NCBI GenBank assembly: GCA_036939755.1 | Contig: JALLAZ010001210.1 | Location: 1 to 12,849, forward strand | Reading direction: 5' to 3' | Length of the DNA stretch: 12,849 nucleotides | Origin: Stephanodiscus triporus | Taxonomy: Eukaryota > Bacillariophyta > Thalassiosirophyceae > Thalassiosirales > Thalassiosiraceae | Shown: piece by piece, positions 1 to 6,249 of the stretch | Layout: each line of letters starts with the position of its first letter | How positions within the stretch are numbered: the stretch's first letter is position 1 | Program-made: the position numbers and the translations under genes | The notes under the pieces: model-generated | The model's database searches: none | Seen by the model: only the letters and a program-made list of their open reading frames with translations | Told to the model about the DNA's origin: nothing

Positions 1-350
1 GGGACTAGTGACAGTGTTTGTTTTAGTGGAGTTGCATTAAATTGGATAAAGTAAATCAATAATCTGTATCTGTAATTATATAATATGCATTGCTTGAAAC
101 AATTAATTAGCAATAGATGCAATAGAACAAGAATAATAATACATTAAATTGTATTACTTTGATACAATAAATTGTATCAAAAAACAAGGCTGTTAGTTGC
201 CAATTGTATCAAAAATTAGGGCTTAACAATAAATTGTATCTAAACGTGAGCAAAAATTAGAGCCTGACAATAAATTGTATCGAAACAAATTAATTTGAAA
301 TTAGACACGAGAAGTTCGCAGTCCAAATTAATTTTGGAGAGATCATTATT
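1..350. other. AT-rich non-coding stretch
   Basis: No credible gene is visible. The stretch is strongly A+T rich and carries the word ATTGTATC several times (about 171-178, 201-209, 232-240, 273-281), usually preceded by CAATAA or CAA, which makes it a degenerate repeat. A short reverse-strand ORF here (240-434) has no recognisable content and overlaps the start of the copia remnant. It may be the flank of, or debris from, the truncated copia element that follows. No LTR can be recognised. Confidence 0.6.
161..178. repeat. Perfect 18-bp palindrome in AT-rich repeats
   Basis: The string GATACAATAAATTGTATC has 8-base arms, GATACAAT and ATTGTATC, that are exact reverse complements around an AA centre. 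The right arm recurs downstream in single copies. What it does is unknown. It could be a terminal or internal repeat of a decayed element, or chance in AT-rich DNA. Confidence 0.6.
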
Positions 351-1246
351 TTGGTTTACAGAGGACAGAAGACCCTGTATGTCTTGCATTGGAGTCCTCA
401 CCAATGGTACAAGAAGATTGATTCTATTCTCCACTCAATCGGCCTCACTCTGAATGCACATGACCCATGCTTCTCCACTGGGTCCGTGCGTGACCCTTGC
501 CTTGCAATCCTACGTCTTCTGCTTTGTCTGTTCCGTTATCTTTGGGTCTCTGTGCAGACAACTTTGTCTATTTTTGGAAGATACCAACGCCAAGTTACTT
601 TTTCAGCATTTACTACATTTTATGGGTTTAGCCAAGTGGTTTTTTGGGATTCTTTTTTCTTGGCACATGACTTCTTTGCGGGTCAATACTGTGCATCTCA
701 ATCAGACGGGCTTTGCTGCTAACCTGGAGGAACAATTCTGTCAGGATTCCTGGGACGCTACCCCAATGGCTACTACTTATCATTCCGGGGTTCCTGTTGA
801 TTCTATTGCATCATCAACCGACACTGATGATTATCCTGCCTAATTATGTCAGACAGAAGCGTATCAAAGCCTCATTGGTAGCATTGGGTGGCTGGCCACG
901 GCAACTTGGCCTGACTTGGCACAAGTCCATTCATTCCTCTCATCATATAACTGAAAACCTTCTACTGGCCACATGCAGGCTGCTCTCTATGTTCTCCATT
1001 ATATTCATTCGACTCTAGACTTTGGTACACACTTCACGTCTTCTTCTAAGGATCTGGTTCACATGTTTGTCAACTTTCCTGATTCTTCAGATGTCAGAGC
1101 TTGTATAGATTCTAAGCCACCTTTGCCTTCACATCAATCTCCTCTCACTTTCTATAGCAATGCTTGCTGGGGCTCCAAAATTGGTTTGGCAGTTTGTGAC
1201 GGTACCTTGCTTCCTTTATTCAAATGGCGGAGCATGAGTGGGTTGG
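351..1246 (+). pseudogene. Decayed Ty1/copia pol, reverse transcriptase to RNase H part (left segment of the outer copia)
   Basis: This is a remnant of a copia polyprotein. The first part reads KTLYVLHWSPHQWYKKID, the copia reverse-transcriptase block usually seen as ALYGLRQSPRAWY, followed by a SIGLTLNAHDPC-like stretch. After shifts through all three frames near 480-575, the reading continues with FMGLAKWFFGILFSW and VHLNQTGFAANLEEQ. It then carries the connection and RNase H portion (SLIGSIGWLATATWPDLA, AALYVLHYIHSTLDFG, SNACWGSKIG, LFKWRSMSG). The catalytic YVDD is degraded: DNFVYF is readable at about 557-574, but the first Asp of the pair sits in a broken context. In-frame stops occur at 841-843 (TAA) and 952-954 (TGA). 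Everything upstream of the RT (gag, protease, integrase, 5' LTR) is missing from the window. The reading stops abruptly at an LTR of another copia and resumes at 2471. It is non-functional. The wording resembles diatom copia families, which is recognition rather than a search result. Confidence 0.85.
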
Positions 1247-1371
1247 TAATCAATATGATTCTAAAAAGTTGTGAACTCTGCTCAAGTGAAAAATACATAA
1301 AGGGTTTGCATCAATTGTAAACTAGGATTTAAATCCCAAAGCACTGAGTACTGAAGTAATGTCCTCAGACA
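1247..1371 (-). repeat. 3' LTR of the nested copia
   Basis: On the minus strand this repeat begins TGTCTGAGGACATTAC and ends around ATCATATTGATTA. It matches 2347-2470 over its whole length with scattered mismatches. The start is fixed by the adjoining polypurine tract. The exact other end is uncertain because the expected terminal CA is not clear in both copies (ATTACCA here, ATTACTA in the other copy). Confidence 0.75.
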
Positions 1372-1379
1372 CCCCCCTT
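1372..1379 (-). promoter_or_regulatory. Polypurine tract of the nested copia
   Basis: The minus strand reads AAGGGGGG directly before the TGTCTG that starts the 3' LTR. This is the usual position of the plus-strand primer in LTR retrotransposons. A second purine run (AAAGGGGG) lies about a dozen bases upstream on the same strand. The assignment is by position and composition. Confidence 0.65.
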
Positions 1380-1409
1380 AATCAGTGCTACCCCCTTTGC
1401 TACCAAGTT

Positions 1410-2335
1410 CTCATTCGCCAAGAAGTAGCTCTGCATAGCATTTGCAGAGTGGTCCGTCCAGGTTCTTTGTAAAAATATCAGCCTCATTTTCTTAGCCTTC
1501 AATCCATTTTATTACTAGTACCTTTGCTTTGTTAAGCTCTCACAAGAATCACTGCTTAACATTGATGTATGTGTTGTGTACGACCTCTGATGCTGAAGCT
1601 GTTGATAAGATCAATTCCTCTCTTATTGTTTATCTCTAGGACCATGGGAAGTTCAACCTTCAACCCAATTGATTCTAGCATGTTCTACTAGAAAATCATA
1701 CCTTGCACACATAGTACTGCTGCATTCAGCTCTGTTTTGCAAGACGACAGTGCTACTGTCTTCTGTGCTGCACTCCTGTGCATTGTGGGTGCATCTTCAA
1801 GATATACAAAGTACCCAGAGACACTACGTCGTATCTAAGTAGACCTCATTGGATCCATCCCACTTTTGAGATGGTTGCAAGAGAAGTCCTACATCTCTAG
1901 TGCATATGACATATCTCATGCATCTTTTCATTGCATCCTCCATTGTCTTTGGGTTCTCGCACGTCATGTACCATGCTAAGTCACAAACAGACTGTGTAAT
2001 GTCCAGTCTTGAGTATTGCATCATCAGTTTCCCCACTCCAGATCTCGACAATGTCTGATCGGCTGGACTAATCACTTCTTCGCCTTCTGCTGGATGCATC
2101 AATACTGTTCCAGGCTTTGCTGGAGTGTTATAGCATCTGTTTCCAAGGTCAAATTCATCCTCAAAACTATGCGTCAGGACAGTCTGAATCAAATGGATGG
2201 CATCCTCACCAATGCATTCAATCTTGTTCCCGATGTACTCTGTGAGCTCTCCACAGTCATTGCACTCAAATTCCTTCATCAGATCCAACTTGGTCATGAA
2301 GTACATTGCGAGGATTAGATGCGCCAATCAATAAA
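1410..2335 (-). pseudogene. Remnant of copia pol C-terminal half (RT end, RNase H, tail) of the nested element
   Basis: The minus strand reads ...LDLMKEFECNDCGELTEYIG (end of the RT), then YNTPAKPGTVLMHPAEGEE and SGVGKLMMQYSRLDITQSV, with DLAWYMT and KRCMRYVICTRDVGLLL (connection and RNase H start). This lies in an open stretch at 1824-2327. Further down, with frameshifts and stops, it continues SVSGYFVYLEDAPTMHRSA, QKTVALSSCKTELNAAV (RNase H; the usual SSCEAEL has become SSCKTEL) and RGRTQH. It closes with ENEADIFTKNLDGPLC and a TGA just after LLLGE near 1410. That order is the standard end of a copia polyprotein. The first residues correspond to the region just after the YVDD motif, so the deletion removed the active site. 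It belongs to a different copia family from the outer element, judging from the wording. Confidence 0.82.
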
Positions 2336-2346
2336 GTCATTAGTAG

Positions 2347-2470
2347 TAATCAATATGATTCTAAAAAGTTTTGAGCTCTGCTCAAGTTAAAAATATAAAC
2401 AGGGTTTGCATCAAATGTAAACCGGAATTTAAATCCAAAGCGCTGAGTACTGAAGTAATGTCTTCAGACA
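2347..2470 (-). repeat. 5' LTR of the nested copia
   Basis: This is the second copy of the ~125-bp repeat, in the same orientation as 1247-1371 and exactly 1100 bp away. On the minus strand it starts TGTCTGAAGACATTAC. The sequence that follows it (minus strand from 2346 down) shows no recognisable tRNA primer-binding site, which fits an internal deletion starting very close to the LTR. Confidence 0.75.
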
Positions 2471-2809
2471 TTGTCCATGACTGGGTTCACGACTCATCCT
2501 TGAAAGTCCTCAATGTCCCTGGTCAGATCAACCCCTGCTGATATCTTCATGAATGAGATGCATGACGGGGCACATTTTTGACGCTTATGGGATTCCTTCA
2601 TGTGTCCTTTGTTGATTTTTCTTCAACAGTCTCTCTTGAATGTTCATCTCTCACATCAGCAGGATGCGCCTCAATTTCAGCCACTCCAGCTCATGCCTTT
2701 GGCCACTCCTTCATTGGCGTCTTCCACCAGGGGGTCCTATCTGTCGGCTTTGATTTTGTCTCCATCATTATCGGGTTCTCTTACTGCTATATCACACTTA
2801 TCCAGCTAG
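2471..2809 (+). pseudogene. Outer copia pol, C-terminal end (right segment)
   Basis: Reading resumes right after the nested LTR with HDWVHDSSLKVLNVPGQINP, then after a one-base shift ADIFMNEMHDGAHF, an in-frame TGA, and RLWDSFM. This is the copia pol tail, where the family form is roughly HVPGKxNPADIFTKEM. The frame stays open to a TAG at 2807-2809 with LIFLQQSLLNVHLSHQQD and a serine-rich end. It matches the strand and family of the 351-1246 segment. Between the two segments the end of RNase H, including the SSCEAE region, is absent, which I estimate at around 90-100 codons. So the nested insertion is accompanied by a loss of outer sequence. Non-functional. Confidence 0.75.
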
Positions 2810-3427
2810 GGGTGGCACTAGTAAAATTAGCTACCTAGTTAAGTTAAATAGGGTTAACCTTTTTTTGCCACAAATGGTTTTGTGGTCTTGCTATCTCCTC
2901 AAAAAAATTATTTTTGGACATTCTTCCCACGCTTTCAAAAGTTTGGGAACCTCTTCGCCAACCTCCCCGGAAGTGCGCCCAAATCACCTAAATGCCATAT
3001 TGCAATAAGACCCCCCCCCCATCCCCTTCGATGCTGCAATTATTCTTAATGTATTTATTCCTTAGTGGTGAATTGGGCAATGCAGTTGCATGGAGGCAGC
3101 ACTAGCCCATGCAACTGCATCTCCCTATTTTTGCCCTGGGTGCAGCTTGAGAACAATATCAGTCATCACTCAGAACATGGTACCACAATATTTTACCCTT
3201 TTTTGCCCCTGCCATGATATTCACCCCCCCCCCCCATCCAATCTTATTGGTAGCCCCCCTCCTCGTACACCACCCTTCCCCCAACATTCATTGGCCTCGT
3301 GCCACCTGTGAGGCCAGGGAGGGATTCGTGCCAGGCTGACTACATCAGCGCAACACCTCCAAAAACTCAGAAAAATGTTGTATAAAAATTCATCCATATC
3401 TTCAAAGGCTTCCCCCTCAGTCAATTC
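2810..3427. other. Stretch without a recognisable gene
   Basis: Past the copia stop the sequence is mixed in composition, with T-rich and C-rich patches. It holds a 10-base C run (3011-3020), a 12-base C run (3224-3235) and one clear stem-loop (3080-3120). Short open frames here, such as 3090-3311 (+) and 3221-3463 (-), are low-complexity proline or glycine products of the C runs and do not look like genes. The first part may be the untranslated 3' end of the outer copia, but no LTR can be recognised. Confidence 0.55.
3080..3120. repeat. 14-bp perfect inverted repeat (stem-loop)
   Basis: ATGCAGTTGCATGG (3080-3093) and CCATGCAACTGCAT (3107-3120) are exact reverse complements around a 13-nt loop. 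Each arm also contains the internal near-palindrome TGCAGTTGCA. It is not followed by a T run, so a terminator reading is not supported, and no gene borders it. It could be the tip of a small inverted-repeat element or an RNA hairpin. Confidence 0.7.
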
Positions 3428-3660
3428 TTGGCAGGTTTTGACATCCAAAGTGGGGAAATCCATCTAAATGAGTTGATTACTTGTGCAGCAAGAGAGTGGC
3501 GAACATTGGCAGGCGCTTTTAGTAGAAGGAGAGTGTTAAATAAATTGCGCCTGCACATCCCAAAAATACAGCCAAAAATCATCCACATCTTCAAAGGCTC
3601 CCCCCTTGGTCAATATTTGCTTGATTTCAAGCAAGGCTTTGACTTCAGGCACATGAAGGC
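3389..3660. repeat. Imperfect direct duplication inside the unknown decayed gene
   Basis: The segment around 3389-3460 (CATCCATATCTTCAAAGGCT, then a C run, GTCAATTCTTG, and GTTTTGACATCC) is echoed at about 3578-3650 (CATCCACATCTTCAAAGGCT, then a C run, GTCAATATTTG, and GCTTTGACTTCAGG). The two copies lie nearly 190 bp apart in the same orientation. Read on the minus strand both give an AFEDxDxF-like wording; read on the plus strand the second copy gives HIFKGSPLGQYLL. This is an old partial tandem duplication, and which strand carried the coding meaning is unclear. Confidence 0.5.
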
Positions 3661-4462
3661 CAGTGGGGGGGATAGGGAAGCAGTGGCAGACAAGGCCACC
3701 GTTGATGAAGTGGAGTTGCCAGTTGGCCAGGATGAGGCACGCATAGACATAGCTGAGGTGGGACTGCCGCTCAATGGGGGGATGCTCGTGTAGGTGCTGC
3801 TGAGGTGGGAATGCCACTTGACAAGGGGGATGTGCATGATGGTGCTCTTGAGATGGGATTGTCACTTGACAAGGGGGATGTGCACAATGGTGCTCCACAG
3901 GTGAGACTGCTGCTCAATGTGGGGGAAGTGCACGATGGTGTTCCTGAGTTGGGATTGCTGCTCGACAAGAGGGACGTGAGTGCAGGGAAACTTGGATTTA
4001 AAGAGAAGCGATGCAACAAAAAATTTGGACAATACAACAAAAGGGGTGGTAAACAGAAATTCTAGCCATTGATGCTGGACAACCCGACACTGTTGGACCC
4101 AATATTGCACCCATAACTTGTTCCCGCACATCAAGACACAAGGTGACCAAGACAAAAATTATACAAGAACTTAGACAAGCAATGCAACAACTACACAATC
4201 AGACAAAGGAGAAGGAAGTTGCTTGTCCAACATTGAATCTCTCACAAAGAAACTTTCAAAATTCAATGAGGTAGTTGGGAAACTGCGTGACTGTCTAAAA
4301 GATGCAAGGACTGAGGTTCGCAGGAACAATAAATTTCATAGCCTGGAATTATCCGCCATCATTAAATCCATATCTGAGTTTGGTGCTCATGATTTTAATC
4401 CCGTCAGATGCTATTTGGATATTCTGTGGGGTACACCAATTGGTAGTTTTACTACCAATTAG
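3428..4462 (+). pseudogene. Decayed gene of unknown function with 16-residue repeats and coiled-coil-like end
   Basis: I do not recognise this protein. On the + strand an open stretch from 3428 (no convincing start codon) runs to the tandem repeats. A one-base loss in a G run within the first full repeat breaks the frame at about 3780. Reading continues from 3805 as repeats of the type xGLxLDKGDVHDGAxE, then a lysine-rich segment ending KKFGQYNKRGGKQKF and a TAG at 4063-4065. In the next frame the sequence continues ILAIDAGQPDTV, TKTKIIQELRQAMQQLHNQT, and after another shift near 4205-4222 SNIESLTKKLSKFNEVVGKL and LRDCLKDARTEVRRNN to a stop at 4460-4462. The last part is rich in Lys, Glu and Leu with heptad-like spacing. 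The parts join sensibly only if three frames are combined, hence pseudogene. It could be an accessory ORF of another transposon. It might instead be several unrelated open stretches. Confidence 0.4.
3710..3981 (+). repeat. 48-bp tandem repeat array, about 5.6 units
   Basis: Units start at 3710, 3758, 3805, 3853, 3901 and 3949, the last one partial. Lengths are 48, 47, 48, 48 and 48 bp. The most alike pair (3805-3852 and 3853-3900) shares CACTTGACAAGGGGGATGTG. As protein on the + strand each unit is 16 residues, roughly VGLPLDKGDVHDGAPE. The third-position pattern and the conserved residues (L, L, D/N, G, D/E, G, E) suggest expansion as coding sequence. The 47-bp unit carries the frameshift. 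Confidence 0.8.
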
Positions 4463-4630
4463 TAGTTTGTTCACCGACCATAACGACATGTTTATTTGGC
4501 CTCTATTAAAGCGCCAAGCGGGGATATGCTGGATCACCCTCTTGCGCAGCTGTAATTCAGTGGCGACACGATGATCCCCAACATTGATGGTGAAATAAAT
4601 ATCCACGTTTTGCCCATCGGGCGATTTCAT
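4349..4630 (-). other. Possible small coding remnant, 93 residues, unknown
   Basis: The minus strand is open from an ATG at 4630 to a stop at 4349, giving MKSPDGQNVDIYFTINVGDH, then RVATELQLRKRVIQHIPAWR and INMSLWSVNKLLIGSK. The amino-acid composition is balanced and protein-like up to about 4455. The rest overlaps the end of the + strand remnant and looks like read-through. I recognise no family. The ATG overlaps the possible + strand start at 4629 within the string CATG, so at most one of these starts is likely to be meaningful. Confidence 0.25.
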
Positions 4631-5032
4631 GGTTGTGGTTGTGTCGAAAAAAAAGGTTTTGGGTGCTGGTCGTGTTACCTACGGTAGGAATATGTAGGTA
4701 CCATACGAGGGTTTTGGCGATGGCTCATTTCCACCATGCCGCGACTCTCTCTCCTCGGCGGAATCAGAGCCGTCGGCTCCGCCATGGCCCGATTCTTCCA
4801 CCCTAGCCAGCACATTAGGGAGAAGTGGCCGAACAGCGACAAGCGCCATCTCGCTGGTGTCCTTGTGGTAGGGGAGGGCATGTGGCGCATGATAAGAAAA
4901 GAGCATATGTGCTACCTCATGCGCATCGACGATTTTGGTGAAGACATCGTCTTCCACATCGTCAAGAAGAACTTCAAGATTACACATGCGCCTGTGGAGT
5001 CCTTTCCAAGTGAGGTGCGCATTCATGCTTGA
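4629..5032 (+). pseudogene. Broken N-terminal fragment of an unidentified, probably transposon-related protein
   Basis: From an ATG at 4629 one frame reads VVVVSKKKVLGAGRVTYGRN, is cut by a TAG at 4695-4697, and continues VPYEGFGDGSFPP, DSLSSAESEPSAPPWPDSS. Around 4795-4815 the sense passes to another frame, which reads IREKWPNSDKRHLAGVLVVG, MWRMIRKEHMCYLMRI and DIVFHIVKKNFKITHAPVE to a stop at 5030-5032. The second part has the look of a compact beta-rich chromatin-reader-like domain. I associate similar wording with the N-terminal region of PiggyBac-like transposase proteins annotated in diatoms, but this is a weak recollection. No transposase catalytic domain follows. One stop and one frameshift make it a remnant. 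The antisense ORF at 4679-5026 is taken as its shadow. Confidence 0.35.
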
Positions 5033-5039
5033 GCTGCGC

Positions 5040-5418
5040 CCGGTGACATGGTTAACCTACCTCACAAAAGCCTTTAATGGATCTAAAAAACATTAAATTT
5101 TACTGAGCAAAACGTGGTGCTTCTAAGTTCAACTTAGTTTTACGCAATCACACTTAATTTTACGCGATACGTTTTAATGCTTCAAATTTTATTCTTGATC
5201 CACTTAGTTGATCTAGTTCAACTTTTTAGATACGTTTAATTGATCTAACTGAGTTTTGTCTAGATACACTTAGTTCTTCTATTAGATCACTGATTTAGAT
5301 GCATTTAGTTGATCTAGTGGATAGATTTATTTGATCTATTGGATACATTATATTGCTTCTAATTGCTCTATGTTAATTGAACTGCAGAGCTATCTAATTT
5401 AATCCTACGTTTACTTTT
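5040..5418. repeat. AT-rich stretch with degenerate ~33-bp repeats
   Basis: No gene is visible. The words CACTTAGTTGATCTA, CGTTTAATTGATCTA, CACTTAGTTCTTCTA and CATTTAGTTGATCTA recur at 5201, 5233, 5267 and 5302, with weaker copies before and after, giving a spacing of 32-35 bp. Many units also contain AGATAC or GGATAC. The tract ends close to where the G+C-richer LINE leader begins (about 5419), so it may be the DNA into which that element inserted, or an ancestral part of its 5' end. Confidence 0.55.
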
Positions 5419-5778
5419 CCGGGAGGGGAAGGTCCGCTACAACACAACTACAACCCCCGCTATCACCGCTCTGCCATTCTTAATTTAATTCTCCACAACT
5501 ACTGCCGCTTGTCCGCTCCAATCTGGCTGACTTATCCTTAATTCTTGGTTCACTACCGGCCACGCCCATTTTGCAACCGCATCCTCGTCCGCCACGTCCC
5601 ATCGTCGTTCGGGGACGCTTACCCTTTACTGACTTGCAAAAAGTTCCTCCCTAGTACAGGCCTACGAGGGAATTCGTGATATCTTTTCGCTTCCACTTTA
5701 CAAATAACTACCCTCACACTCAACAACCACTATCACAGTTCGTTGCTCTTCATCCGCTCCGCTTATTGTCCCGGTTCT
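5419..5778 (+). other. Pyrimidine-rich leader (probable 5' UTR) of the LINE
   Basis: No long open frame is present. The + strand is rich in C and T with few G runs, in contrast to both the AT-rich DNA before it and the coding region after it. It would hold the internal promoter expected of an autonomous LINE, but no specific promoter motif can be identified. The open frame preceding 5779 has no ATG. Confidence 0.45.
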
Positions 5779-6108
5779 ATGCCCCCCAGGCGATCCTCTT
5801 CTTCCAACCGTAATCGTCAACGTCTCCGCCGTCTACGTCGCGCCAAATTTCTGCGCTGGCGAAACGAAGCAGCAACATACCTCCGCCAGGTCGACGCAAT
5901 CGCTGCCACTCGACCCCGCCGCAGCCTTCGCATTCGGATTGCTCAGGAGAACGAGCGCACCAGAGAGGTTGGCGAACCTCCAGAAATTATCGTAATCCTA
6001 TTCGGGGAAAGAGGATTCGGTGACAGTGCCTACGACTACCCTCTCCCATCCGACGGATACTGGCTCCTAACCCAATTCGACTGGGAACGCGATTCGTCCG
6101 CAAGTTAG
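5779..6108 (+). CDS. Small arginine-rich ORF (ORF0) ahead of ORF1, unknown function
   Basis: This ORF gives 109 residues from an ATG at 5779; the frame is open from 5743 but without an earlier ATG. The N-terminus is strongly basic (MPPRRSSSSNRNRQRLRRLR, then RRAKFLRWRNEAA, RPRRSLRIRIAQ), which would suit nuclear targeting or nucleic-acid binding. The C-terminal half is different: hydrophobic and acidic, with PPEIIVILFGERGFGD and a tryptophan-containing end. No family is recognised. It ends 141 nt before ORF1, on the same strand and in the same compositional domain, so it probably belongs to the element. Alternatively it is a fortuitous ORF in the leader. Conservation between element copies would decide. 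Confidence 0.5.
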   Translation: MPPRRSSSSNRNRQRLRRLRRAKFLRWRNEAATYLRQVDAIAATRPRRSLRIRIAQENERTREVGEPPEIIVILFGERGFGDSAYDYPLPSDGYWLLTQFDWERDSSAS

Positions 6109-6249
6109 CTGAATAAATCGCCTGACGCTGGCAACGAGCATATCACACACAGCTGGGAGCAACTTAATTGAACAAAAACCCCACACTCATCCGGGCCACA
6201 CAAACAGGGTTCATCCGGGGGCCTTCAGGGCTGACCCCTTATTAACCAG

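Larger units (their letters stand above)
1247..2470 (-). mobile_element. Nested, internally deleted Ty1/copia element on the minus strand, with both LTRs
   Basis: Two direct repeats, 1247-1371 and 2347-2470, bound a copia pol remnant that reads on the minus strand. In that orientation 2347-2470 is the 5' LTR and 1247-1371 the 3' LTR, each starting TGTCTGA. A polypurine tract (AAGGGGGG) sits immediately before the 3' LTR, as expected for an LTR retrotransposon. Between the 5' LTR and the surviving pol there is almost nothing, so gag, protease, integrase and the first half of RT have been lost. The element lies inside the outer + strand copia, whose reading breaks at 1246 and resumes after 2470. 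No convincing target-site duplication is seen, and part of the outer element is missing at the junction. By hand alignment the LTRs differ at about 12 positions plus one indel, roughly 90% identity, so the insertion is old. Confidence 0.8.

Noticed and set aside
2016..2318. 100-residue + strand ORF
   Set aside because: It is antisense to the clear minus strand copia pol remnant.
1242..2475. A 5-bp target-site duplication of the nested copia
   Set aside because: The bases beside the two LTRs (GTTGG left, TTGTC right) do not match at any reasonable LTR end.
1..2810. LTRs of the outer copia
   Set aside because: No sequence at 1-350 recurs at 2810-3070; the outer element starts in mid-RT and appears truncated at both ends.
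3090..3311. 73-residue + strand ORF
   Set aside because: It runs across the stem-loop and the C tract, giving proline runs, and has no protein-like core.
3536..3898. Minus strand ORF with His/Pro-rich 16-residue repeats, and two further minus frames through the same array
   Set aside because: A 48-bp repeat stays open in several frames automatically. The + strand pattern is better conserved as protein. Not fully excluded.
3710..3981. CRISPR array
   Set aside because: The repeats are head-to-tail without spacers, keep a coding pattern, and sit in eukaryotic DNA.
4679..5026. 115-residue minus strand ORF as a gene
   Set aside because: It is antisense to the more protein-like + strand reading at 4736-5032 and its C-terminal part is low complexity; taken as a shadow.
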